Shown: one piece after another, positions 26,641 through 40,400 of the stretch
How positions within the stretch are numbered: the stretch's first letter is position 1
Layout: every line of letters starts with the position of its first letter
From: Saposhnikovia divaricata
Taxonomy: Eukaryota; Streptophyta; Magnoliopsida; Apiales; Apiaceae
Assembly: GCA_036435485.1 (NCBI GenBank)
Contig: CM071598.1
Location: 121,460,148-121,524,147 of the forward strand
Reading direction: 5' to 3'
Length of the DNA stretch: 64,000 nucleotides
The notes under the pieces: generated by a model
Seen by the model: only the letters and a program-made list of their open reading frames with translations
The model's database searches: none
What the model was told of the DNA's origin: nothing
Program-made: the position numbers and the translations under genes

Positions 26641-29600
26641 TGATTATTTTTTACCAACACTAAAATTAGTGTTTATTAACTTTCGTACGGTTCGATCGTC
26701 AAAGAAATCATTCAAAAAAATTATTTAGTGAATCTGGTTCGTGCATCGTAATAGGAAGTAGCACTTTTACTACGTTTTTGTTAAAATCTCGTACAAACCG
26801 ACCTTTTTATTTTTTGTATATTTTTTCCCAGATCTAAATTGAGTGTTTATTAACTTTCGTACGGTACGATCGTCGAAGAAATCATTCAAAAAAATTATTC
26901 AGTGAATCAGGATCGTGCCCCGTTATAGGAAGTAGCACTTTTACTACGTTGTTGTTAAAATCTCGTACAACCCGATCTTTTTATTTTTTTGATTATTTTT
27001 TCCCAACTCTAAATTGAGTGTTTATTAACTTTCGTACGGTTCGATCGTTGAAGAAATCATTCAAAAAAATTATTCAGTGAATCTAAATCGTGCCTCGTTA
27101 TAGAAAGTAGCACTTTTACTACGTTTTTGTTAAAATCTCGTACAACCTGACCTTTTTATTTTTTGATTATTTTTTACCAACACTAAAATTAGTGTTTATT
27201 AACTTTCGTACGGTTCGATCGTCGAAGAAATCATTCAAAAAAATTATTCAGAGAATCTGGATCGTGCCTCGTAATAGGAAGTAGCACTTTTACTACGTTG
27301 TTGTTAAAATCTCGTACAACCCGACCTTTTTATTTTTTGATTATTTTTTCCCAGATCTAAATTGAGTGTTTATTAACTTTCGTATGGTACGATCGTCGAA
27401 GAAATAATTCAAAAAAATTATTCAGCGAATCTGGATCGTGCCCCGTTATAGGAAGTAGCGCTTTTACTACGTTGTTGTTAAAATCTCGTACAACCCGACC
27501 TTTTTATTTTTTGATTATTTTTTACCAACACTAAAATGAGTGTTTATTAACTTTTGTACGGTTCGATCGTCAAAGAAATCATTCAAAAAAATTATTTACT
27601 GAATCTGGATCTTGCATCGTTATAGGAAGTAGCACTTTTACTACGTTGTTGTTAAAATCTCGTACAACCCGATCTTTTTATTTTTTGATTATTTTTTCCC
27701 AACTCTAAATTGAGTGTTTATTAACTTTCGTACGGTTCGATCGCTGAAGAAATCATAAAATTTTTTTTTTCAGTGAATCTGGATCGTGCCTCATTATAGA
27801 AAGTAGAACTTTTACTACGTTTTTGTTAAAATCTCGTACAACCAGACCTTTTTATTTTTTGATTATTTTTTACCAACACTATAAAGAGTGTTTATTAACT
27901 TTTGTACGGTTCGATCGTCAAAGAAATCATTCAAAAAATTATTTAGTGAATCTGGATCGTGCATCGTAATAGGAAGTAGCACTTTTACTACGTTTTTGCT
28001 AAAATCTCGTACAAACCGACCTTTTTATTTTTTGATTATTTTTTCCCAGCTCTAAATTGAGTGTTTATTAACTTTCGTACGGTACGGTCGTCGAAGAAAT
28101 CATTCAAAAAAAATTATTCAGTGAATCTGGATCGTGCCTCGTTAAAGGAAGTAGCACTTTTACTACGTTTTTATTAAAGTCTCGTACAACCCGACCTTTT
28201 TATTTTTCGATTATTTTTTACCAACACTAAAATGAGTGTTTTTTAACTTTCGTACGGTTCGATCGTCAAAGAAATCATTCAAAAAAATTATTTAGTGAAT
28301 CTGGATCGTGCATCGTAATAGGAAGTAGCACTTTTACTACGTTTTTGTTAAAAATCTCGTACAACCCGACCTTTTTATTTTTTGATTATTTTTTCCCAAC
28401 ACTAAATTAATTGTTTATTAACTTTCGTTCAGTTCAATCGTCGAAGAAATCATTCAAAAAATTATTCAGTGAATCTGGATCGTGCCTCGTTATAGGAAGT
28501 AGCACTTTTACTACGTTTTTGTTAAAATCTTATACAACCAGGCCTTTTTATTTTTTGATTATTTTTTATCAACACTAAAATGAGTGTTTATTAACTTTCG
28601 TACGGTACGATCATCGAAGAAATCATTCAAAAAAATTATTCAGTGAATCTGGATCTTGCCCCGTTATAGGAAGTAGCACTTTTACTACGTTGTTGTAAAA
28701 ATCTCGTACAACCCGATCTTTTTATTTTTTGATTATTTTTTCCCAACTCTAAATTGAGTGTTTATTAACTTTCGTACGGTTCGATCTTTGATGAAATCAT
28801 TAAAATTTTTTTTTCAGTGAATCTAAATCGTGCCTCGTTATAGAAAGTAGCACTTTTACAACGTTTTTGTTAAAATCTCGTACAACCATACCTTTTTATT
28901 TTTTGATTATTTTTTACGAACACTAAAATTAGTGTTTATTAACTTTCGTACGGTTCGATCGTCGAAGAAATCATTCAAAAAAATTATTCAGAGAATCTGG
29001 ATCGTGCCTCGTAATAGGAAGTAGGACTTTTACTACGTTGTTGCTAAAATCTCGTACAACCCGATCTTTTTATTTTTTGATTATTTTTTCCCAACTCTAT
29101 ATTGAGTGTTTATTTACTTTCGTACGGTTCGATCGTCGAAGAAATCATAAAAATTTTTTTTCAGTGAATCTGGATCGTGCCTCGTTATAAAAAATAGCAC
29201 TTTTACTACGTTTTTGTTAAAATCTCGTACAACCAGACCTTTTTATTTTTTGATTATTTTTTACCAACACTAAAAGGAGTGTTTATTAACTTTTGTACGG
29301 TTCGATCGTCAAAGAAATCATTCAAAAAAAACTATTTAGTGAATTTGGATCGTGCATCGTAATAGGAAGTAGCACTTTTACTACGTTTTTGCTAAAATCT
29401 CGTACAAACTGACCTTTTTATTTTTTGATTATTTTTTCCCAGCTCTAAAGTGAGTGTTTATTGACTTTCGTACGGTACGATCGTCGAAGAAATCATTCAA
29501 AAAAAATTATTCAGTGAATCTGGATCGTGCCTCGTTAAATGAAGTAGCACTTTTACCACGTTTTTATTAAAGTCTCGTACAACCCGACCTTTTTATTTTT

Positions 29601-32600
29601 TGATTATTTTTTACCAACACTAAAATTAGTGTTTATTAACTTTCGTACGGTTCGATCGTCAAAGAAATCATTCAAAAAAATTATTTAGTGAATCTGGTTC
29701 GTGCATCGTAATAGGAAGTAGCACTTTTACTACGTTTTTGTTAAAATCTCGTACAAACCGACCTTTTTATTTTTTGAATATTTTTTCCCAGATCTAAATT
29801 GAGTGTTTATTAACTTTCGTACGGTACGATCGTCGAAGAAATCATTCAAAAAAATTATTCAGTGAATCAGGATCGTGCCCCGTTATAGGAAGTAGCACTT
29901 TTACTACGTTGTTGTTAAAATCTCGTACAACCGGATCTTTTTATTTTTTGATTATTTTTTCCCAACTCTAAATTGAGTGTTTATTAACTTTCGTACGGTT
30001 CGATCGTTGAAGAAATCATTCAAAAAAATTATTCAGTGAATCTAAATCGTGCATCGTTATAGAAAGTAGCACTTTTACTACGTTTTTGTTAAAATCTCGT
30101 ACAACCAGACCTTTTCATTTTTTGATTATTTTTTACCAACACTAAAATTAGGGTTTATTAACTTTCGTACGGTTCGATCGTCGAAGAAATCATTCAATAA
30201 AATTATTCACAGAATCTGGATCGTGCCTCGTAATAGGAAGTAGCACTTTTACTACGTTGTTGTTAAAATCTCGTACAACCCGATCTTTTTAATTTTTTAT
30301 TATTTTTTCCCAACTCTAAATTGAGTGTTTATTAACTTTCGTACGGTTCGATCGTTGAAGAAATCATTAAAAAATTTTTTTCCAGTGAATCTGGATCGTG
30401 CCTCGTTATAGAAAGTAGAACTTTTACTACGTTGTTGTTAAAATCTCGTACAACCAGACCTTTTTATTTTTTGATTATTTTTTACCAACACTATAAAGAG
30501 TGTTTATTAACTTTTGTACGGTTCGATCGTCAAAGAAATCATTCAAAAAATTATTTAGTGAATCTGGATCGTGCATCGTAATAGGAAGTAGCACTTTTAC
30601 TACGTTTTTGCTAAAATCTCGTACAAACCGACCTTTTTATTTTTTGATTATTTTTTCCCAGCTCTAAATTGAGTGTTTATTAACTTTCGTACGGTACGGT
30701 CGTCGAAGAAATCATTCAAAAAAAATTATTCAGTGAATCTGGATCGTGCCTCGTTAAAGGAAGTAGCACTTTTACTACGTTTTTATTAAAGTCTCGTACA
30801 ACCCGACCTTTTTATTTTTCGATTATTTTTTACCAACACTAAAATGAGTGTTTTTTAACTTTCGTACGGTTCGATCGTCAAAGAAATCATTCAAAAAAAT
30901 TATTTAGTGAATCTGGATCGTGCATCGTAATAGGAAGTAGCACTTTTACTACGTTTTTGTTAAAAATCTCGTACAACCCGACCTTTTTATTTTTTGATTA
31001 TTTTTTCCCAACACTAAATTAATTGTTTATTAACTTTCGTTCAGTTCAATCGTCGAAGAAATCATTCAAAAAATTATTCAGTGAATCTGGATCGTGCCTC
31101 GTTATAGGAAGTAGCACTTTTACTACGTTTTTGTTAAAATCTTATACAACCAGGCCTTTTTATTTTTTGATTATTTTTTATCAACACTAAAATGAGTGTT
31201 TATTAACTTTCGTACGGTACGATCATCGAAGAAATCATTCAAAAAAATTATTCAGTGAATCTGGATCTTGCCCCGTTATAGGAAGTAGCACTTTTACTAC
31301 GTTGTTGTAAAAATCTCGTACAACCCGATCTTTTTATTTTTTGATTATTTTTTCCCAACTCTAAATTGAGTGTTTATTAACTTTCGTACGGTTCGATCTT
31401 TGATGAAATCATTAAAAAATTTTTTTCAGTGAATCTAAATCGTGCCTCGTTATAGAAAGTAGCACTTTTACAACGTTTTTGTTAAAATCTCGTACAACCA
31501 GACCTTTTTATTTTTTGATTATTTTTTACGAACACTAAAATTAGTGTTTATTAACTTTCGTACGGTTCGATCGTCGAAGAAATCATTCAAAAAAATTATT
31601 CAGAGAATCTGGATCGTGCCTCGTAATAGGAAGTAGGACTTTTACTACGTTGTTGCTAAAATCTCGTACAACCCGATCTTTTTATTTTTTGATTATTTTT
31701 TCCCAACTCTATATGGAGTGTTTATTAACTTTCGTACGGTTCGATCGTCGAAGAAATCATAAAAATTTTTTTTCAGTGAATCTGGATCGTGCCTCGTTAT
31801 AAAAAATAGCACTTTTACTACGTTTTTGTTAAAATCTCGTACAACTAGACCTTTTTATTTTTTGATTATTTTTTACCAACACTAAAAAGAGTGTTTATTA
31901 ACTTTTGTACGGTTCGATCGTCAAAGAAATCATTCAAAAAAAACTATTTAGTGAATTTGGATCGTGCATCGTAATAGGAAGTAGCACTTTTACTACGTTT
32001 TTGCTAAAATCTCGTACAAACTGACCTTTTTATTTTTTGATTATTTTTTCCCAGCTCTAAAGTGAGTGTTTATTGACTTTCGTACGGTACGATCGTCGAA
32101 GAAATCATTCAAAAAAAATTATTCAGTGAATCTGGATCGTGCCTCGTTAAATGAAGTAGCACTTTTACCACGTTTTTATTAAAGTCTCGTACAACCCGAC
32201 CTTTTTATTTTTTGATTATTTTTTACCAACACTAAAATTAGTGTTTATTAACTTTCGTACGGTTCGATCGTCAAAGAAATCATTCAAAAAAATTATTTAG
32301 TGAATCTGGTTCGTGCATCGTAATAGGAAGTAGCACTTTTACTACGTTTTTGTTAAAATCTCGTACAAACCGACCTTTTTATTTTTTGAATATTTTTTCC
32401 CAGATCTAAATTGAGTGTTTATTAACTTTCGTACGGTACGATCGTCGAAGAAATCATTCAAAAAAATTATTCAGTGAATCAGGATCGTGCCCCGTTATAG
32501 GAAGTAGCACTTTTACTACGTTGTTGTTAAAATCTCGTACAACCGGATCTTTTTATTTTTTGATTATTTTTTCCCAACTCTAAATTGAGTGTTTATTAAC

Positions 32601-33400
32601 TTTCGTACGGTTCGATCGTTGAAGAAATCATTCAAAAAAAATTATTCAGTGAATCTATATCGTGCATCGTTATAGAAAGTAGCACTTTTACTATGTTTTT
32701 GTTAAAATCTCGTACAACCAGACCTTTTCATTTTTTGATTATTTTTTACCAACACTAAAATTAGGGTTTATTAACTTTCGTACGGTTCGATCGTCGAAGA
32801 AATCATTCAAAAAAATTATTCAGAGAATCTGGATCGTGCCTCGTAATAGGAAGTAGCACTTTTACTACGTTGTTGTTAAAATCTCGTACAACCCGATCTT
32901 TTTAATTTTTTATTATTTTTTCCCAACTCTAAATTGAGTGTTTATTAACTTTCGTACGGTTCGATCGTTGAAGAAATCATTAAAATTTTTTTTTCCAGTG
33001 AATCTGGATCGTGCCTCGTTATAGAAAGTAGCACTTTTACTACGTTTTTGTTAAAATCTCGTACAGCCAGACCTTTTTAATTTTTGATTATTTTTACCAA
33101 CACTAAAAAGAGTGTTTATTAACTTTTGTACGGTTCGATCGTCAAAGAAATCATTCAAAAAAACTATTTAGTGAATCTGGATCGTGCATCGTAATAGGAA
33201 GTAGCACTTTTACTACGTTTTTGCTAAAATCTCGTACAAACCGACCTTTTTATTTTTTGATTATTTTTTCCCAGCTCTAAATTGAGTGTTTATTAACTTT
33301 CGTACGGTACGATCGTCGAAGAAATCATTCAAAAAAAATTATTCAGTGAATCTGGATCGTGCCTCGTTAAAGGAAGTAGCACTTTTACTACGTTTTTATT
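26640..33400 (+). repeat. HOR domain E: 17-mer (2,962 bp) then 15-mer (2,612 bp) derivatives of domain D
   Basis: The marker TCTGGTTCGTGCATCG falls at 26,733, 29,693 and 32,305 (2,960 and 2,612 bp). CACTATAAAGAG falls near 24,919 (domain D), 27,881 and 30,493 (2,962 and 2,612 bp). The monomer order copies that of domain D but with two to four extra monomers, carrying GAATCAGGATCG and TTAGGGTTTATT variants. Domain E therefore looks like D re-amplified after local expansion. Confidence 0.88.
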
Positions 33401-34430
33401 AAAGTCTCGTACAACCCGACCTTTTTATTTTTTAATTATTTTTTACCAACACTAAAATTAGTGTTTATTAACTTTAGTACGGTTGGATCGTCAAAGAAAT
33501 CATTTAAAAAAAATTATTTAGTGAATCTGGATCGTGCATCGTAATAGGAAGTGGCACTTTTACTACGTTTTTTTAAAATCTCGTACAAACCTACCTTTTT
33601 ATTTTTTGTATATTTTTTCCCAGATCCAAATTGAGTGTTTATTAACTTTCGTACGGTTCGATCGTAGAAGAAATCATTCAAAAAATTATTCAGTGAATCT
33701 GGATCGTGCCTCGTTATAGGAAGTAGCACTTTTACTACATTTTTGTTAAAATCTCGTACAAACCGACCTTTTTATTTTTTGATTCGAAGAAATCATTCAA
33801 AAAAATTGTTCAGTGATCTGGATCGTGCCTCGTTATAGGAAGTAGCACTTTTACTACGTTTTTGTAAAAATCTTGTACAAACAGACCTTTTTATTTTTTG
33901 ATTAATTTTTCCCAACAATAAAATGAATGTTTATTACCTTTCGTACGGTTCGATCGTAGAGAAATTATTCAAAAAAATTATTCAGTGAATCTGGATCGTG
34001 CCTCGTTATAGGAAGTAGCACTTTTATTACGTTGCTGTTAAAATCTCGTACAACCCGATCTTTTTATTTTTTGATTATTTTTTCCCAACTCAAAATGGAG
34101 TGTTTATTAACTTCCATATGGTTCGATCGTCGAAGAAATCATTCAAAAAAATTATTCATTGAATCTGGATCGTGCCTCGTTATAGGAAGTAGCACTTTTA
34201 CTATGTTTTTGTTAAAATCTTGTACAACCAGACCTTTTTATTTTTTGATTATTTTTTATCAACACTAAAATTAGTGTTTATTTACTTTCGTATGGTTCGA
34301 TCATCAAAGAAATCATTCAAAAAAATTATTTAGTGAATCTGGATCGTGCATCGTTATAGGAAGTAGCACTTTTACTACGTTTTTGTTAAAATCTCGTACA
34401 ACCCGACCTTTTTATTTTTTGGTTATTTTT
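33400..34430 (+). repeat. Irregular satellite block at the E/F boundary
   Basis: Monomers here are more diverged and do not fit the flanking HOR registers. The block holds a 119-bp short monomer (33,670-33,788), GATTAATTTTTCCC, TTATTACCTTTCG, AACTTCCATATGG and TTTATTTACTTTCG. A very similar run, including the short monomer, is found again around 50.8-51.7 kb and 53.0-53.9 kb, and its right half around 40.5-41.0 kb. Confidence 0.75.
33670..33788 (+). repeat. 119-bp truncated monomer (55-bp deletion), first copy
   Basis: TTTTTGATT is joined directly to CGAAGAAATC, removing about 55 bp (the third T tract to GATCGT) and shortening the monomer to 119 bp. The next A tract is followed by TTGTTCAG instead of TTATTCAG. 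The same junction and the same TTGTTCAG change occur at 50,824-50,942 and 53,033-53,151. Confidence 0.9.
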
Positions 34431-37400
34431 TTCCGATACTAAAATGAGTGTTTATTAACTTTCGTACAGTTCGATCGTTGAAGAAATCATTCAAAAAAAT
34501 TATTCAGTGAATCTGGATCGTGCCTCGTTATAGGAAGTAGCACTTTTACTATGTTGTTGTTAACATCTCGTACAACCCGATCTTTTTATTTTTTGATTAT
34601 TTTTTCCCAACTCTAAATTGAGTGTTTATTAACTTTCGTATGGTTCGATCGTTGAAGAAATCATTCAAAAAAATTATTCAGTGAATCTAAATCGTGCCTC
34701 GTTATAGAAAGTAGCACTTTTACTACGTTTTTGTTAAAATCTCGTACAACCAGACCTTTTTATTTTTTGATTATTTTTACCAACACTAAAATTAGTGTTT
34801 ATTAACTTTCGTACGGTTCGATCGTCGAAGAAATCATTCAAAAAAATTATTCAGAGAATCTGGATCGTGCCTCGTGATAGGAAGTAACACTTTTACTACG
34901 TTGTTGTTAAAATCTCGTACAACCCAATCTTTTTATATTTTGATTATTTTTTCCCAACTCTAAATTGAGTGTTTATTAATTTTCGAACGGTTCGATCGTT
35001 GAAGAAATCATTCAAAAAATATTATTCAGTAAATCTGGATCGTGCCTCGTTATAGAAAGTAGAACTTTTACTACGTTTTTGTTAAAATCTCGTACAACCA
35101 GACCTTTTTATTTTTTGATTATTTTTTACCAACACTAAAAATAGTGTTTATTAACTTTTGTACTGTTCGATCGTCAAAGAAATCATTCAAAAAAACTATT
35201 TAGTGAATCTGGATCGTGCATCGTAATAGGAAGTAGCACTTTTACTACGTTTTTGCTAAAATCTCGTACAAACCGACCTTTTTATTTTTTGATTATTTTT
35301 TTCCAGCTCTAAATTGAGTGTTTATTAACTTTCGTACGGTACGATGGTCGAAGAAATCATTCAAAAAAAATTATTCAGTGAATCTGGATCGTGCCTCGTT
35401 AAAGGAAGTAGCACTTTTACTACGTTTTTATTAAAGACTCGTACAACCCGACCTTTTTATTTTTTGATTAGTTTTTACCAACACTAAAATGAGTGTTTAT
35501 TAACTTTCGTATGGTTCGATCGTCAAAGAAACCATTCAAAAAAATTATATAGTGAATCTGGATCGTGCATCGTAATAGGAAGTAGCACTTTTACTACGTT
35601 TTTATTAAAATCTCATACAAACCGACCTTTTTATTTTCTGTATATTTTTTCCCAGATCTAAATTGAGTGTTTATTAACTTTCATACGGTACGATCGTCGA
35701 AGAAATCATTCAAAAAAATTATTCAGTGAATCTGGATCGTGCCCCGTTATAGGAAGTAGCACTTTTACTACGTTGTTGTTAAAATCTCGTACAACCCGAT
35801 CATTTTATTTTTTGATTATTTTTTCCCAACTCTAAATTGAGTGTTTATTAACTTTCGTACGGTTCTATCGTTGAAGAAATCATTCAAAAAAATTATTCAG
35901 TGAATCTAAATCGTGCCTCGTTATAGAAAGTAGCACTTTTACTACGTTTTTGTTAAAATCTCGTACAACCAGACCTTTTTATTTTTTGATTATTTTTTAC
36001 CAACACTAAAATTAGTGTTTATTAACTTTTGTACGGTTCGATCGTCGAAGAAATCATTAAAAAAAATTATTCAGAGAATCTGGTTCGTGCCTCGTAATAG
36101 GAAGTAGCACTTTTACTACGTTGTTGTTAAAATCTCGTACAACCCGATCTTTCTATTTTTTGATTATTTTTTCCCAACTCTAAATTGAGTGTTTATTAAC
36201 TTTCGTACAGTTCGATCGTTGAAGAAATCATTCAAAAAAATTATTCAGTGAATCTAAATCGTGCCTCGTTATAGAAAGTAGCACTTTTACTACGTTTTTG
36301 TTAAAATCTCGTACAACCAGACCTTTTTATTTTTTGATTATTTTTACCAACACTAAAATTAGTGTTTATTAACTTTCGTACGGTTCGATCGTCGAAGAAA
36401 TCATTCAAAAAAATTATTCAGAGAATCTGGATCGTGCCTCGTGATAGGAAGTAACACTTTTACTACGTTGTTGTTAAAATCTCGTACAACCCAATCTTTT
36501 TATATTTTGATTATTTTTTCCCAACTCTAAATTGAGTGTTTATTAATTTTCGAACGGTTCGATCGTTGAAGAAATCATTCAAAAAAATTATTCAGTAAAT
36601 CTGGATCGTGCCTCGTTATAGAAAGTAGAACTTTTACTACGTTTTTGTTAAAATCTCGTACAACCAGACCTTTTTATTTTTTGATTATTTTTTACCAACA
36701 CTAAAAATAGTGTTTATTAACTTTTGTACTGTTCGATCGTCAAAGAAATCATTCAAAAAAAACTATTTAGTGAATCTGGATCGTGCATCGTAATAGGAAG
36801 TAGCACTTTTACTACGTTTTTGCTAAAATCTCGTACAAACCGACCTTTTTATTTTTTGATTATTTTTTTCCAGCTCTAAATTGAGTGTTTATTAACTTTC
36901 GTACGGTACGATGGTCGAAGAAATCATTCAAAAAAAATTATTCAGTGAATCTGGATCGTGCCTCGTTAAAGGAAGTAGCACTTTTACTACGTTTTTATTA
37001 AAGACTCGTACAACCCGACCTTTTTATTTTTTTATTAGTTTTTACCAACACTAAAATAAGTGTTTATTAACTTTCGTATGGTTCGATCGTCAACGAAACC
37101 ATTCAAAAAAATTATATAGTGAATCTGGATCGTGCATCGTAATAGGAAGTAGCACTTTTACTACGTTTTTATTAAAATCTCATACAAACCGACCTTTTTA
37201 TTTTCTGTATATTTTTTCCCAGATCTAAATTGAGTGTTTATTAACTTTCATACGGTACGATCGTCGAAGAAATCATTCAAAAAAATTATTCAGTGAATCT
37301 GGATCGTGCCCCGTTGTAGGAAGTAGCACTTTTACTACGTTGTTGTTAAAATCTCGTACAACCCGATCATTTTATTTTTTGATTATTTTTTCCCAACTCT

Positions 37401-40400
37401 AAATTGAGTGTTTATTAACTTTCGTACGGTTCGATCGTTGAAGAAATCATTCAAAAAATTTATTCAGTGAATCTAAATCGTGCCTCGTTATAGAAAGTAG
37501 CACTTTTACTACGTTTTTGTTAAAATCTCGTACAACCAGACCTTTTTATTTTTTGATTATTTTTTACCAACACTAAAATTAGTGTTTATTAACTTTCGTA
37601 CGGTTCGATCGTCGAAGAAATCATTAAAAAAAATTATTCAGAGAATCTGGATCGTGCCTCGTAATAGGAAGTAGCACTTTTACTACTTTGTTGTTAAAAT
37701 CTCGTACAACCCGATCTTTCTATTTTTTGATTATTTTTTCCCAACTCTAAATTTAGTGTTTATTAACTTTCGTACGGTTCGATCGTTGAAGAAATCATTC
37801 AAAAAAATTATTCAATGAATCTGGATCGTGCCTCGTTATAGAAAGTAGCACTTTTACTACGTTTTTGTTAAAATCTCGTACAACCAGACCTTTTTCTTTT
37901 TTGATTATTTTTTACCAACACTAAAAAGAGTGTTTATTAACTTTTGTACGGTTCGATCGTCAAAGAAATCATTCAAAAAAACTATTTAGTGAATCTGGAT
38001 CGTGCATCGTAATAGGAAGTAGCACTTTTACTACGTTTTTGTTAAAATCTCGTACAAACCGACCTTTTTATTTTTTGATTATTTTTTCCTAGCTCTAAAT
38101 TGAGTGTTTATTAACTTTCGTACGGTACGATCGTCGAAGAAATCATTCAAAAAAAATTATTCAGTGAATCTGGATCGTGCCTCGTTAAAGGAAGTAGCAC
38201 TTTTACTACGTTTTTATTAAAGTCTCGTACAACCCGACCTTTTTATTTTTTGATTATTTTTTACCAAAACTAAAATGAGTGTTTATTAACTTTCGTACGG
38301 TTTGATCGTCAAAGAAATCATTCAAAAAAATTATTTAGTGAATCTGGATCGTGCATCGTAATAGGAAGTAGCACTTTTACTACGTTTTTGTTAAAATCTC
38401 GTACAACCCGACCTTTTTATTTTTTGGTTATTTTTTTCCGATACTAAAATGAGTGTTTATTAACTTTCGTACAGTTCGATCGTTGAAGAAATCATTCAAA
38501 AAAATTATTCAGTGAATCTGGATCGTGCCCCGTTATAGGAAGTAGCACTTTTACTATGTTGTTGTTAACATCTCGTACAACCCGATCTTTTTATTTTTTG
38601 ATTATTTTTTCCCAACTCTAAATTGAGTGTTTATTAACTTTCGTATGGTTCGATCGTTGAAGAAATCATTCAAAAAAATTATTCAGTGAATCTAAATCGT
38701 GCCTCGTTATAGAAAGTAGCACTTTTACTACGTTTTTGTTAAAATCTCGTACAACCAGACCTTTTTATTTTTTGATTATTTTTACCAACACTAAAATTAG
38801 TGTTTATTAACTTTCGTACGGTTCGATCGTCGAAGAAATCATTCAAAAAAATTATTCAGAGAATCTGGATCGTGCCTCGTGATAGGAAGTAACACTTTTA
38901 CTACGTTGTTGTTAAAATCTCGTACAACCCAATCTTTTTATATTTTGATTATTTTTTCCCAACTCTAAATTGAGTGTTTATTAATTTTCGAACGGTTCGA
39001 TCGTTGAAGAAATCATTCAAAAAAATTATTCAGTAAATCTGGATCGTGCCTCGTTATAGAAAGTAGAACTTTTACTACGTTTTTGTTAAAATCTCGTACA
39101 ACCAGACCTTTTTATTTTTTGATTATTTTTTACCAACACTAAAAATAGTGTTTATTAACTTTTGTACTGTTCGATCGTCAAAGAAATCATTCAAAAAAAC
39201 TATTTAGTGAATCTGGATCGTGCATCGTAATAGGAAGTAGCACTTTTACTACGTTTTTGCTAAAATCTCGTACAAACCGACCTTTTTATTTTTTGATTAT
39301 TTTTTTCCAGCTCTAAATTGAGTGTTTATTAACTTTCGTACGGTACGATGGTCGAAGAAATCATTCAAAAAAAATTATTCAGTGAATCTGGATCGTGCCT
39401 CGTTAAAGGAAGTAGCACTTTTACTACGTTTTTATTAAAGACTCGTACAACCCGACCTTTTTATTTTTTTATTAGTTTTTACCAACACTAAAATAAGTGT
39501 TTATTAACTTTCGTATGGTTCGATCGTCAACGAAACCATTCAAAAAAATTATATAGTGAATCTGGATCGTGCATCGTAATAGGAAGTAGCACTTTTACTA
39601 CGTTTTTATTAAAATCTCATACAAACCGACCTTTTTATTTTCTGTATATTTTTTCCCAGATCTAAATTGAGTGTTTATTAACTTTCATACGGTACGATCG
39701 TCGAAGAAATCATTCAAAAAAATTATTCAGTGAATCTGGATCGTGCCCCGTTGTAGGAAGTAGCACTTTTACTACGTTGTTGTTAAAATCTCGTACAACC
39801 CGATCATTTTATTTTTTGATTATTTTTTCCCAACTCTAAATTGAGTGTTTATTAACTTTCGTACGGTTCGATCGTTGAAGAAATCATTCAAAAAAATTAT
39901 TCAGTGAATCTAAATCGTGCCTCGTTATAGAAAGTAGCACTTTTACTACGTTTTTGTTAAAATCTCGTACAACCAGACCTTTTTATTTTTTGATTATTTT
40001 TTACCAACACTAAAATTAGTGTTTATTAACTTTCGTACGGTTCGATCGTCGAAGAAATCATTAAAAAAAATTATTCAGAGAATCTGGATCGTGCCTCGTA
40101 ATAGGAAGTAGCACTTTTACTACTTTGTTGTTAAAATCTCGTACAACCCGATCTTTCTATTTTTTGATTATTTTTTCCCAACTCTAAATTTAGTGTTTAT
40201 TAACTTTCGTACGGTTCGATCGTTGAAGAAATCATTCAAAAAAATTATTCAGTGAATCTGGATCGTGCCTCGTTATAGAAAGTAGCACTTTTACTACGTT
40301 TTTGTTAAAATCTCGTACAACCAGACCTTTTTCTTTTTTGATTATTTTTTACCAACACTAAAAAGAGTGTTTATTAACTTTTGTACGGTTCGATCGTCAA

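Noticed and set aside
33514..34268. Open frames of 61 to 78 codons on both strands around 33.5-34.3 kb
   Set aside because: Satellite sequence in which indels happen to remove stops; no domain, and the frames overlap on opposite strands.
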